Shown here piece by piece: positions 51,452 to 58,221 of a DNA stretch of 58,221 nucleotides. This DNA is from Magnetococcales bacterium DC0425bin3. GTDB lineage: Bacteria > Pseudomonadota > Magnetococcia > Magnetococcales > DC0425bin3. Made by a program: the position numbers and the translations under genes. The notes beneath the pieces are model-generated. The model ran no database searches. It was given only the letters and a program-made list of their open reading frames with translations, and was not told the origin of the DNA. Position 1 is the first letter of the stretch. The number at the start of each line of letters is the position of its first letter. The stretch is from positions 1-58,221 of the forward strand of contig PEAP01000009.1 in NCBI GenBank assembly GCA_002753665.1, read 5' to 3'.

Positions 51452-52719
51452 GATATTCCCCCGGCAACCCGGCGCCAGAAGGCCGAGGCGAAGGCCGGGT
51501 CCCGATACGGTTGCATGGCGTCCCATTGGGGAAAGAAAGCGGCGAAGGCCGCCGGATCCAGACGCCGGTCCCGGCCCGGTTCCACCGTCCCGCCGGCCGC
51601 CACCACCACCCGGTCCAGCTCCCCGAGCAGGTCCAGGGTGGCCCGGCCGCGGTTGGGCAGATCCACCGCCAGACCGAACCCGGGGCGGGCGAAGGACAGC
51701 AATCCGCCGGTCCGGTTCGGCCCGAAACGTCGCAGGCGTCCCGGGGCCGCCGCCAACCCGGAAGCGGCCAGGCGGTCCAGAATCTCCCCCAATCCTGCCA
51801 CCGCCTGGTCCTCGGGCACCAAGCCATGATAATGCAGCAACCCGTCGGGGCCGTAGAGCCGGGTCCAGTTCTCCCAGCAATCGGCGGCAAAGAAGAACGC
51901 CCGATAATGCACGCTGCCGGCGGGTTGGGGACGATGGTGCAACCGGTGATACAGTCGGCCGACCCAGGGGCGCATCAGGTTGACCTGGGGGGTGATGGTC
52001 ACCTGCCGCTGTGTCTCCCAGGGCGGCGGAGGATGGCGTCCCGGGCCGGCATGCTGGCCCCGGCTCACCAGGCCCCGCCCCAAACGACGCCCCCGGACGG
52101 TGACATCCACATGGGCCTGGAGGTACTCCCAACGCTCCCCGCCCGCCCGGATCAGGCGCAGAGCGTCCGCCAGATCGGAACAGGCCACCGTCTCCCGGGT
52201 CAGAAAAGGACCGCGGACGGCTTTCAGCTCCAGTTCCACCCACACAATCACCCCGGTCAGACCCAGCCCACCCACCGTGGCCCGGAACAGGTCGGGATTT
52301 TCGAAGGCGGAGCAGAACCAGCGCCGCCCATCGCCGCGGAGCAGTTCCAAGTGGCGCACCCAGGCGCCGAAACCGCCGGCGGTGGGATGGTTGGCGCCGT
52401 GGACATCCCCGGCCACCGCCCCCCCCACGGTGACCCGGCGGCTGCCCGGCAGCACCGGCAGCATCCAGCCCCGGGGCACCAGAAAATCCAGCAGATCCCC
52501 CAGCCGGGTGCCGGCCTCGCAGGCGACCCGACCCCGCACCGGGTCAAAGTGCCGCAGGCGATCCAGACCCCGGGTGTCCAGCCGGGTCCCGCCCCCGGGC
52601 GCCACGCAGCAATCCCCGCCGCTGCGGCCGTTGCCATAGGGGATCAGGGGCCGGGCCGCGTCGTCCTCCGGCAGCAGCGCCCGGTCGCTCCACCAGAGGG
52701 TGTGGACCCGCTCACTCAC
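51448..52719 (-). CDS. DprE1-like FAD-dependent oxidoreductase
   Basis: 423 residues from the GTG at 52719, which overlaps the SulP gene by 8 bp. FAD-binding (VAO-type) motifs: PYGNGRSGGDCCVAPGG, ACEAGTRLGDLLDFLVPRGW and PVLPGSRRVTVGGAVAGDVHG, then NHPTAGGFGAWV. The last block is the DprE1-family signature. DprE1 oxidises the 2-hydroxyl of polyprenyl-phosphoryl ribose. The usual Tyr in GRSYGD is Gly here. Coupled to the DprE2-like gene downstream. An aldonolactone oxidase-type role is the alternative. Confidence 0.82.
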   Translation of the reverse strand: MSERVHTLWWSDRALLPEDDAARPLIPYGNGRSGGDCCVAPGGGTRLDTRGLDRLRHFDPVRGRVACEAGTRLGDLLDFLVPRGWMLPVLPGSRRVTVGGAVAGDVHGANHPTAGGFGAWVRHLELLRGDGRRWFCSAFENPDLFRATVGGLGLTGVIVWVELELKAVRGPFLTRETVACSDLADALRLIRAGGERWEYLQAHVDVTVRGRRLGRGLVSRGQHAGPGRHPPPPWETQRQVTITPQVNLMRPWVGRLYHRLHHRPQPAGSVHYRAFFFAADCWENWTRLYGPDGLLHYHGLVPEDQAVAGLGEILDRLAASGLAAAPGRLRRFGPNRTGGLLSFARPGFGLAVDLPNRGRATLDLLGELDRVVVAAGGTVEPGRDRRLDPAAFAAFFPQWDAMQPYRDPAFASAFWRRVAGGIS

Positions 52720-54511
52720 CGCCAGTCCCCGGCGGTTTGTTGGCCAGACAGCGGATCTGCTCGCATTCCATGAAGACGTTGCTCTTGCACAACCGGCACT
52801 GGGCATGGTCCACATGCCGCATGGCGATGTCGTGAATCGCCTCGAAGGCGGAGGTGAAGACCGCCTTGCGTCCGATGGTGTCCACGAACCCGCTGCGTTC
52901 CAGGACCTCGCGCACCGACTCGTGGAGATCGAACAGGAACAGCCGGCCGCCATGGCCCCGGCGGCGCAGGGCTTCCTGGGCCAGGGTCTGGGCGCCGTCC
53001 ACGTCGAGAAAATTGATGGCGGTGCCCATCAGCAACAGGTTCTTGGAGCGGCTCTCCCGGGTGGCCAGGCAATCGAACCCCGAGGACACATGGCCCACCG
53101 AGCCGAAAAACAGCGAGCCATCGACCCGGAGAATGGTCAACTGGGGACATTCCGGATGCTCGTAGGTCGGGATCAGATGGCGCACATCGCCGTCGTTGGA
53201 CGGCACCATGCGGGTCATCTGGGGAGTGGCCCGGCCCTTGAGATAGTAGAACAGGGAGGAGATCACCCCCAGATAGATGGCGAATTCCAGTTTCACCAGC
53301 AGGGTGGCCAGGAAGGTCGCTCCCATCACCAGGCTTTCCGCCCGGCTGGTGCGCAGGATGAGCCGAATGGATTTGGTGTCGATCAGGCCATAGGCCACCA
53401 GCAGGATCACCCCGGACATGGAGGCCAGGGGCAGGTAGGCCGCCAGGGGGGCAACGGCGAGGACGATGACTATGAGCAACAGGGAAGCGAAAATCGCCGC
53501 CAGGGGGGTCTGGGCGCCGACCCGGTAATTGATTCCGGAGCGGGTGAAGGAACCGGAGGAGGCATAGGCGGAAAAGAAACTGCCCACGATGTTGGACAGC
53601 CCCTGGCCGATGAACTCCTGGTTGCTGTTGAGCCGCTGTTTGCTCTGCAAGGCCACCGAGCGGGCGATGGAGACCGCCTGGATCAGACTGAGCAGCGCCA
53701 CCGCGAAGGCCGCCGTGGCCAACTCCCGCCACAGCGTCATGTCCCAGAGGGGAGCGGACAACGGCGGCAGGGAGGCCGGGAAGGCCCCCACCCGGGGAAT
53801 GTCCCCATGACCCAGATGGCGCAGCAGCCAGGCCAGCGTTCCCCCCAACACCAGGGCGAGGAGCATGCCCGGCAGGCGGGGAACGGTGGCCTGGAACAAT
53901 ACCGCCACCGCCAGGGTGGCCACGCCCACCGTCAGGACCAGCGGATTGGTATTCGGCAGCCCTTCGAGAATGGCCTCCAGCAGGGCCGAAAAGCTGGAGC
54001 CATCCGGGAACTGAATCCCCAGAAAGGATCCCATCTGGCTGCCGGCGATGAGAATGGCCGCCCCGGCACTGAATCCCACCACCACCGAGTTGGAGACGAA
54101 GTTGACCAGCGCCCCCATGCGGGCCAGCCCCATGGTCAATTGCAACAGGCCCGCCAGGAAGGTGATGGTCAGGCAGAGACTGACATACCGTTCGCTGCCC
54201 GGCGGCGCCAAATGGGCCAGGGATGCGAACAGCACGATGGAAATCGGTGTGGTGGGGCCGGACACCAGATGCAGCGAGGAGCCGAACAGCGCGGCGATGA
54301 TGGCCGGAATCATGGCGCTGTACAGGCCATACTGGGGCGGCAGCCCGGCGATGGTGGCAAAGGCCACCCCCTGGGGCAGCACCACCGCCGCGCCGGTGAG
54401 ACCGGCCAGCAGATCGGCCCGCAGGGTCCGGCGATCGACCAGGGGCAGCCAGCGGCGAAACGGCAGCAGTTCCGCCCAGGCCATTCGACAGAATTCGGTT
54501 TCCTTGTTCAT
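52712..54511 (-). CDS. SulP-family anion transporter with STAS domain
   Basis: 599 residues from the ATG at 54511. SLC26/SulP membrane domain: DLLAGLTGAAVVLPQGVAFA, TIAGLPPQYGLYSAMIPAII and SGPTTPISIVLFASLA, about 12-14 helices. A cytoplasmic STAS domain (LTILRVDGSLFFGSVGHV to about 560) follows. The tail has a Cys-rich patch (HAQCRLCKSNVFMECEQIRC), which might bind metal. It moves sulfate, bicarbonate or another anion; in a sulfur oxidiser sulfate export is plausible. The frame is open into the Family A repeat up to 54613 (MDGGGLPPPSTDESR), but the ATG at 54511 fits the family start better. The DprE1-like gene overlaps its end. Confidence 0.9.
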   Translation of the reverse strand: MNKETEFCRMAWAELLPFRRWLPLVDRRTLRADLLAGLTGAAVVLPQGVAFATIAGLPPQYGLYSAMIPAIIAALFGSSLHLVSGPTTPISIVLFASLAHLAPPGSERYVSLCLTITFLAGLLQLTMGLARMGALVNFVSNSVVVGFSAGAAILIAGSQMGSFLGIQFPDGSSFSALLEAILEGLPNTNPLVLTVGVATLAVAVLFQATVPRLPGMLLALVLGGTLAWLLRHLGHGDIPRVGAFPASLPPLSAPLWDMTLWRELATAAFAVALLSLIQAVSIARSVALQSKQRLNSNQEFIGQGLSNIVGSFFSAYASSGSFTRSGINYRVGAQTPLAAIFASLLLIVIVLAVAPLAAYLPLASMSGVILLVAYGLIDTKSIRLILRTSRAESLVMGATFLATLLVKLEFAIYLGVISSLFYYLKGRATPQMTRMVPSNDGDVRHLIPTYEHPECPQLTILRVDGSLFFGSVGHVSSGFDCLATRESRSKNLLLMGTAINFLDVDGAQTLAQEALRRRGHGGRLFLFDLHESVREVLERSGFVDTIGRKAVFTSAFEAIHDIAMRHVDHAQCRLCKSNVFMECEQIRCLANKPPGTGGE

Positions 54512-54544
54512 TGCAGGCTGAAAATCCCATCCTCCGCAGGCTGT

Positions 54545-54700
54545 GGTGGTTACGATGAAAGTCGCGAGGCGACTTTCATCGGTGGAGGGTGGAGGGAGGC
54601 CTCCCCCATCCAAATCAGGCGGTTACGATGAAAGTCGCGAGGCGACTTTCATCGGTGGAGGGTGGAGGGAGGCCTCCCCCATCCAATCAGGTGGTTGGCC
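54545..54700 (-). repeat. Family A repeat, two tandem 73-bp units
   Basis: Units start at 54548 and 54621 and are almost identical. Each has the perfect 13-bp hairpin CGATGAAAGTCGC-GAG-GCGACTTTCATCG (54553-54581 and 54626-54654) followed by GGTGGAGGGTGGAGGGAGGC and CTCCCCCATCC. They fill most of the 363-bp gap between SulP and cheV, on the SulP side, oriented towards SulP. Confidence 0.93.
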
Positions 54701-54756
54701 ATGATATGTTCAATCGGCCAGTCCCGCCAGGATGATGGAATCAGGCTGGAAGGGGA

Positions 54757-54785
54757 TTGAAAATCAGCAGAAAAGGGGGTACAAC
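54757..54785 (+). promoter_or_regulatory. Candidate sigma-70 promoter of cheV
   Basis: TTGAAA (54757-54762), a 17-bp spacer and TACAAC (54780-54785), giving a ~80-nt leader before the cheV ATG. It is the only such pair I see in the stretch between the repeats and cheV. Confidence 0.55.
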
Positions 54786-54874
54786 GTCCAGGGCTGGATG
54801 GTTCCTGGTTCCATGCGGTGGCCTCACCCGAGGGGGGGGAAGCATGGCCGCAACTGATGCAATCGGAGGGGGTC

Positions 54875-55831
54875 ATGCACGACAACTTCATGGATGAGAT
54901 CGATCAGCGTTCCAAGCTGGCCTTTTCCAACCAGATGGAGATGCTGACCTTCTTCCTGACCGACAATCAACAGTACGGCATCAATGTCTTCAAGATCATC
55001 GAGGTGATCGAAACCCCGAAGCACATCACGGTCATGCCCCAAAGCCATCCGGCCATCATCGGGGCGATCAACTTCCGGGAAAACCTGGTCACGGTGATCG
55101 ACCTGGCTTCCGCCCTCGGCATGATGCCGGTGGACTGGAAAAACGACATCAGCTACGTCATCGTCTGCGAATACTCTGGCACCACCCAGGGCTTCCTCGT
55201 CTCCAGTCCCAACAAGTTGCTCAACCGCAGCTGGAAAAACATCCAATCCCCCGGCAATACCAGCCAAGGTTCGGGATACCTCACCGCCCTCACCTACGAG
55301 GACGATGGCAAGACCTCCATCCAGATCCTGGATATCGAAAAGATCCTGGGCGAAATTGTCGGGATCGAGGAGCATATCGACCAATCCCTCATCGAAGAGG
55401 GCCGGCGCCATCAGGTCGACAACTACCATGTCCTGGCGGTGGACGATTCCCGCGCTGCCCGGGCCTTGCTGGAAAACGCCCTGGATCAACTCCATGTTCA
55501 CCATCACATCTTCGACAACGCCGAAAAGGCTCTGGCCGCCCTCAAGGCGTCCGCCCAGCCCGGAGCCAAATTCCGCTACTGCCTGATCATCTCGGACATC
55601 GAAATGCCCGGCATGGACGGCTTCACCTTCACCCGCATGGTGAAGGAGGATCCCCAATTGGCCTCCATCCACCTGGTCCTGCACAGCTCCATGAGCAACC
55701 AGGCCAACCGGGTCAAGGCCGAATCCGTAGGCGCCAACGACTTCATTCCCAAATTCCAGCCCGATCAGATCGCCCGGGTGGTGCTGGATCAGATCGCCAA
55801 GGCCAAGGCGGACGGGTCCTGCCGCGACTGA
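54875..55831 (+). CDS. cheV: CheV chemotaxis coupling protein (CheW-REC)
   Basis: 318 residues from the ATG at 54875 (GGAGGGGG upstream). CheW-like domain (about 15-165): QYGINVFKIIEVIE, then AIIGAINFRENLVTVIDLA. Receiver domain (about 185-310): HVLAVDDSRAARALLE, CLIISDIEMPGMDGFTFTRM with the phospho-Asp, and the Lys in NDFIPKFQPD. CheV couples methyl-accepting receptors to CheA and can buffer phosphate. It stands alone, away from other che genes. Its last codons are partly duplicated 72 bp downstream. Confidence 0.93.
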   Translation: MHDNFMDEIDQRSKLAFSNQMEMLTFFLTDNQQYGINVFKIIEVIETPKHITVMPQSHPAIIGAINFRENLVTVIDLASALGMMPVDWKNDISYVIVCEYSGTTQGFLVSSPNKLLNRSWKNIQSPGNTSQGSGYLTALTYEDDGKTSIQILDIEKILGEIVGIEEHIDQSLIEEGRRHQVDNYHVLAVDDSRAARALLENALDQLHVHHHIFDNAEKALAALKASAQPGAKFRYCLIISDIEMPGMDGFTFTRMVKEDPQLASIHLVLHSSMSNQANRVKAESVGANDFIPKFQPDQIARVVLDQIAKAKADGSCRD

Positions 55832-55906
55832 GACTGGACGCGCCCCTGCAGGCCGTCGCCGAGTTCCATCAAGGCCAAGGCGGACAGCACCTGTCGCAAC
55901 TGAGAC
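55799..55906 (+). repeat. Partial duplication of the cheV 3' end
   Basis: The 36 bases at 55799-55834 (last codons and stop of cheV) recur at 55871-55906 with five mismatches, including AAGGCCAAGGCGGAC and the same stop, ACTGAGAC. The 72-bp step keeps the frame. The second copy lies in the gap before the sixA-like gene. Confidence 0.8.
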
Positions 55907-55966
55907 TCCCCTGAATCGATGCCCTCCTCCGTCGCGAGCGATGAGACTGGCGATGCCGCTTTGAAC

Positions 55967-56464
55967 TCAGCCGTCGAGATCCCGGGGATGCTTGATGAGG
56001 CGTAGCCGGGCACAGCCCTTCCCCAGGCTGCGCCAGTCCGTTGCCATGTCCAGCAGAATCGCGGTGGCTGTCTTGACCACCCCGTCCGTCATGGCCGCCA
56101 GATGGCCCAACAGCAGCTCCAAACCCGGATTGTGCCCCACCAGCAGCACCCGGTGGGCCTGGGGGGGCGCATCGGCCAGCACCTGGAGTAGATCGGACAC
56201 CTCGGCTGCATAAATGCGGGAATCCCAACGGATAGCATCGACCGGAACCCCCAGCTCCCGGCCGATCAGCAGCGCGGTCTGGCGCGCCCGCTGGGCTGGA
56301 GAACTGACGAAATGATCCGGCTTCAGCCCCTCCCGGGCCAGCCAGCGGCCCATGCGGGGGGCATCCCGCAGGCCGCGTTCGGCCAGGGGACGGTCGAAGT
56401 CCGACCCAGCCTCGGTCTTCCAGTCCGACTTGCCATGGCGCAGGAGAATCAGTTCACGAGACAT
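55967..56464 (-). CDS. sixA: SixA-like phosphohistidine phosphatase
   Basis: 165 residues of the histidine phosphatase superfamily: MSRELILLRHGKSDWKTEAG with the catalytic RHG, DFDRPLAERGLRDAPRMG, SSPAQRARQTALLI and VLLVGHNPGLELLLGHL with the second His. This layout is that of SixA, which removes phosphate from Hpt-domain histidines (ArcB, and NPr in the PTS). With two Hpt-containing kinases in this window, a link to them is tempting but unproven. The 3' end faces cheV. Confidence 0.87.
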   Translation of the reverse strand: MSRELILLRHGKSDWKTEAGSDFDRPLAERGLRDAPRMGRWLAREGLKPDHFVSSPAQRARQTALLIGRELGVPVDAIRWDSRIYAAEVSDLLQVLADAPPQAHRVLLVGHNPGLELLLGHLAAMTDGVVKTATAILLDMATDWRSLGKGCARLRLIKHPRDLDG

Positions 56465-56482
56465 GCCCGGGGTCCGGATCGG

Positions 56483-56773
56483 TCAATGCGGAAAGAGGAT
56501 CTTGAGCAGCAGCGCGATGATGCCGCCCACCGTGACGGCCACACCCCACTTGAGCGGAGCGATTTCGGCAGTCAAGCGCAACTCCAACTCCTTGAGATCC
56601 CGCTTGGTGACTTCTTCCAGCTTCCTGATGTCACCCTTGGTGGCCAACTCTGTCAGATTCTTGTTGAAGGCCTCCCCTTGCACTTCCGCCATGACCTCGG
56701 CCTGCCGATCCGGGACTCCGGCGGATTTCAGCCGATTGGCGTACTTGAGCGTATCGAAGGTGAGAGTGGTCAT
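56483..56773 (-). CDS. DUF1640-type coiled-coil membrane protein
   Basis: 96 residues with AAGGAGG before the ATG. FDTLKYANRLKSAGVPDRQA, then EVMAEVQGEAFNKNL, a coiled coil (KLEEVTKRDLKELELRLTAE) and one C-terminal membrane helix (WGVAVTVGGIIALLLKILF). This is the DUF1640/CCDC90 pattern, often found near mobile or toxin genes in proteobacteria. It precedes the sixA-like gene by 18 bp on the same strand. Confidence 0.85.
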   Translation of the reverse strand: MTTLTFDTLKYANRLKSAGVPDRQAEVMAEVQGEAFNKNLTELATKGDIRKLEEVTKRDLKELELRLTAEIAPLKWGVAVTVGGIIALLLKILFPH

Positions 56774-56866
56774 GGATCTGATACCTCCTTCTGCATGGCA
56801 TCATACCATGCTCACCTTGCTTTGCCAAATGTGCTGCGGAGCGTGGACAGTCGCGGAGGAAAAAAA

Positions 56867-56942
56867 TGGCGTCCCCAAGGGGAGTCGAACCCCTGTTACC
56901 GGCGTGAGAGGCCAGCGTCCTAGGCCACTAGACGATGGGGAC
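56867..56942 (-). tRNA. tRNA-Glu (CTC)
   Basis: Folds as a standard cloverleaf on the minus strand. Acceptor stem GTCCCCA/TGGGGAC, anticodon stem CTGGC/GCCGG with loop CTCTCAC (anticodon CTC, reading GAG), T-arm AGGGG-TTCGACT-CCCCT. The discriminator base is G and CCA is encoded (56867-56869). A run of six T follows directly (56861-56866), a likely terminator. Confidence 0.97.
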
Positions 56943-56954
56943 GTGAGGGCTATT

Positions 56955-56983
56955 TTTGTACCCCAGTCGCCGGGGCAATGCAA
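56955..56983 (-). promoter_or_regulatory. Sigma-70 promoter of tRNA-Glu
   Basis: On the minus strand TTGCAT (56983-56978), a 17-bp spacer and TACAAA (56960-56955). The predicted start is a few bases before the tRNA 5' end. The GC-rich spacer has a CCCCGGCGACTGGGG hairpin. Confidence 0.7.
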
Positions 56984-56999
56984 GGATCCATTTTCCGAC

Positions 57000-58145
57000 T
57001 CAGAACCCGGCCTGGATGCCCACGGTCAACAGGCCATAGCGCCGGTCGAAGCGACCCGCGGTATAGCGGTTGTAGGAAAAGGGAATTTCTCCCACCAATT
57101 GATTGCTCATGAACTGGGTCCGGGCAAAAAAACCGACATGCTGGAAAGGTTTGTAACCCAATTCCGCCGACAGGATCAGGTTGCTGTCGTAAACGGAAAT
57201 CCCCGCATCCTTGATGGTGGAATCGATGGTCCGGTCGAGTTTCTGGAAGCGGAAACCGACCTTGGTGCGCCAATTGTCATTGAACCACAGATACATGCCC
57301 CCGAAATGCCGGTATTCGGCCCGGTAGGCCATCTGCAGCCCCTCGCCAGGATACTTGGGATCCCGATCATTGAGATCGAAACTCAAAATCTCGCAGACAA
57401 CCGGGTCTCCCCGGGTCAAATAACCTGAAATATTGTATGGAGACGCCGAATTGATGGAATACTCACAGCCGCTCTTCAGTTCGACGAAAAATTCGTCGAA
57501 CGATACCTTGCTTTCCCCGCCGCCCAGAAAAAACGAGAAATGCTCATGTTTGCCCAATCCCCAGGTGGCGATCAGGTCGGCCTGGGTCTGGGCGTCCCGG
57601 GGATAGGCCACCCGCACATTGTCGAAGGTGATGCCCTGGAAGGTGGTCGAAGAGGTCTTGTTGACCTCCCTTGAATAGTTGCCCCACTGACTGACCCGCA
57701 GCCCCAACGCCGGCAGCACTCCCAGATTCACCGTCACCTGGTATTGCAGGGCCCGATGCCAGCCGATGGCGTCGATGGGGTCCACCGTGGTGGCCAAGTT
57801 GCGGGTCGCAAGACCGCCATCCAGCCACAGACGCCGGGTAAGGGCCAAGCCACCGCGCAGGTGATAGCCTTCGTAGTCGCCTACCTGAGTCCCGGCGAAA
57901 TCCACGTCACGGTCCCTGATGCGCAGATAATCGACGTTGCTGTTCATCACGTCGTAGCCGAGTTCGAGTTCCCCATGGAGGGGCGGATAGCCCGGCTGGG
58001 CGGTGAGGAATTCATCCAGGGGAGCCCCATGCCCTGAAACGGCCCAGATCATCAGGAAGAACAGCAGACACGCGGCGCTCCCCACGCGCCGCCTGGCAGA
58101 TGGCGAGGGGCCGTCTCCACGGAAAAAGAGCCTCCTTCCATCCAT
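57000..58145 (-). CDS. Outer-membrane beta-barrel protein
   Basis: About 381 residues. A signal region (SAACLLFFLMIWAVSGHGAP) is followed by alternating amphipathic strands: HGELELGYDVMNSNVDYLRI, YHLRGGLALTRRLWLDGGLA, ADLIATWGLGKHEHFSFFLG and TKVGFRFQKLDRTID, ending LLTVGIQAGF. A C-terminal Phe closing an amphipathic strand is the outer-membrane assembly signal. Two cysteines (CEYSINSASPYNISGYLTRG then C) could form a disulfide in a loop. Function unknown; porin or usher-like proteins are possible. The start is unsure: ATG 58145 is the first with a plausible signal peptide, but it has a 20-residue n-region and no ribosome site. Confidence 0.75.
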   Translation of the reverse strand: MDGRRLFFRGDGPSPSARRRVGSAACLLFFLMIWAVSGHGAPLDEFLTAQPGYPPLHGELELGYDVMNSNVDYLRIRDRDVDFAGTQVGDYEGYHLRGGLALTRRLWLDGGLATRNLATTVDPIDAIGWHRALQYQVTVNLGVLPALGLRVSQWGNYSREVNKTSSTTFQGITFDNVRVAYPRDAQTQADLIATWGLGKHEHFSFFLGGGESKVSFDEFFVELKSGCEYSINSASPYNISGYLTRGDPVVCEILSFDLNDRDPKYPGEGLQMAYRAEYRHFGGMYLWFNDNWRTKVGFRFQKLDRTIDSTIKDAGISVYDSNLILSAELGYKPFQHVGFFARTQFMSNQLVGEIPFSYNRYTAGRFDRRYGLLTVGIQAGF

Positions 58146-58221
58146 GAAAGTCAAAAAACGCTCCTCACGCTTGGGCGGCCTCGGAAGGACCGTCAAGAAA
58201 AGCCGCTCCCTGTCGGGGAGA

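Noticed and set aside
54548-54692. CRISPR-like spacing of repeats
   Set aside because: The two 73-bp units are almost identical along their whole length, so there are no unique spacers, and no cas gene is near.
1-58221. Magnetosome (mam/mms) genes
   Set aside because: The gene mix suggests a magnetotactic relative, but none of the proteins matches a magnetosome protein, so the claim stays at the level of a guess.

Overview
The window is high-GC bacterial DNA, densely packed, with many ATGA or GTGA start/stop overlaps. It holds a reverse-type dsr sulfur-oxidation block (dsrN, dsrE-F-H, dsrJ-O-P), ubiG plus a rhodoquinone gene (rquA), two TPR-glycosyltransferase genes, pseudaminic-acid genes, cheV and two large hybrid histidine kinases. 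This fits a Gram-negative, motile, sulfur-oxidising proteobacterium that also lives without oxygen. A magnetotactic coccus of the Magnetococcales type is my best guess, from the rDsr genes and the TPR-glycosyltransferases, but no 16S or magnetosome gene is present to prove it.

Layout. 1-2.4 kb: TPR-glycosyltransferase. 2.4-7.6 kb (minus strand): dsrN, then dsrE-F-H-J-O-P. 7.7-11.1 kb (minus): SEL1 protein, AlbA_2/Schlafen-type protein, ParA-type ATPase and an orphan antitoxin-like protein. 11.2-15.3 kb: repeats, a second TPR-glycosyltransferase and a sulfotransferase. 15.3-19.8 kb (minus): acpS, pdxJ, a GT39-type membrane protein and a radical SAM protein. 19.9-20.5 kb: hicAB. 20.6-23.2 kb (minus): pseC, pseB and a small protein. 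23.3-31.3 kb: wHTH protein, YhdP-like protein, glnE and a DUF547 protein. 31.5-34.2 kb: rquA, a histone-deacetylase-fold hydrolase and SUMT. 34.3-36.0 kb: coiled-coil/nuclease-like protein and a RelE/XRE toxin-antitoxin pair. 36-40.7 kb (minus): hybrid kinase and receiver-phosphatase. 40.8-41.1 kb: wreck of an MNT-HEPN pair. 41-45 kb: amidase, ubiG, a membrane protein, rluD and an orphan Phd antitoxin. 45.1-50.4 kb (minus): second hybrid kinase and a haem-binding periplasmic protein. 50.8-54.5 kb (minus): SulP transporter with a DprE1/DprE2-like pair. 54.9-58.2 kb: cheV, sixA-like gene, DUF1640 gene, tRNA-Glu and an outer-membrane protein.

How the genes work together. The dsr genes relay sulfur (DsrE/F/H) and electrons (DsrJ/O/P), and DsrN amidates the sirohaem. 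SUMT (31.5-34.2 kb cluster) feeds sirohaem/cobalamin synthesis and SulP could export sulfate. UbiG and RquA make ubiquinone and convert it to rhodoquinone. The glycosyltransferases, sulfotransferase and PseB/PseC point to a modified surface or flagellar glycan.

The most unusual structure is two interspersed, hairpin-forming repeat families. Family A (about 70 bp) lies just upstream of at least five genes, always in the same orientation and the same reading phase. Family B (a mosaic of short hairpins) has entered two protein-coding genes on the same strand and in the same frame, much as Rickettsia palindromic elements do. Two toxin-antitoxin operons have near-perfect sigma-70 promoters placed so that the transcripts should be leaderless.
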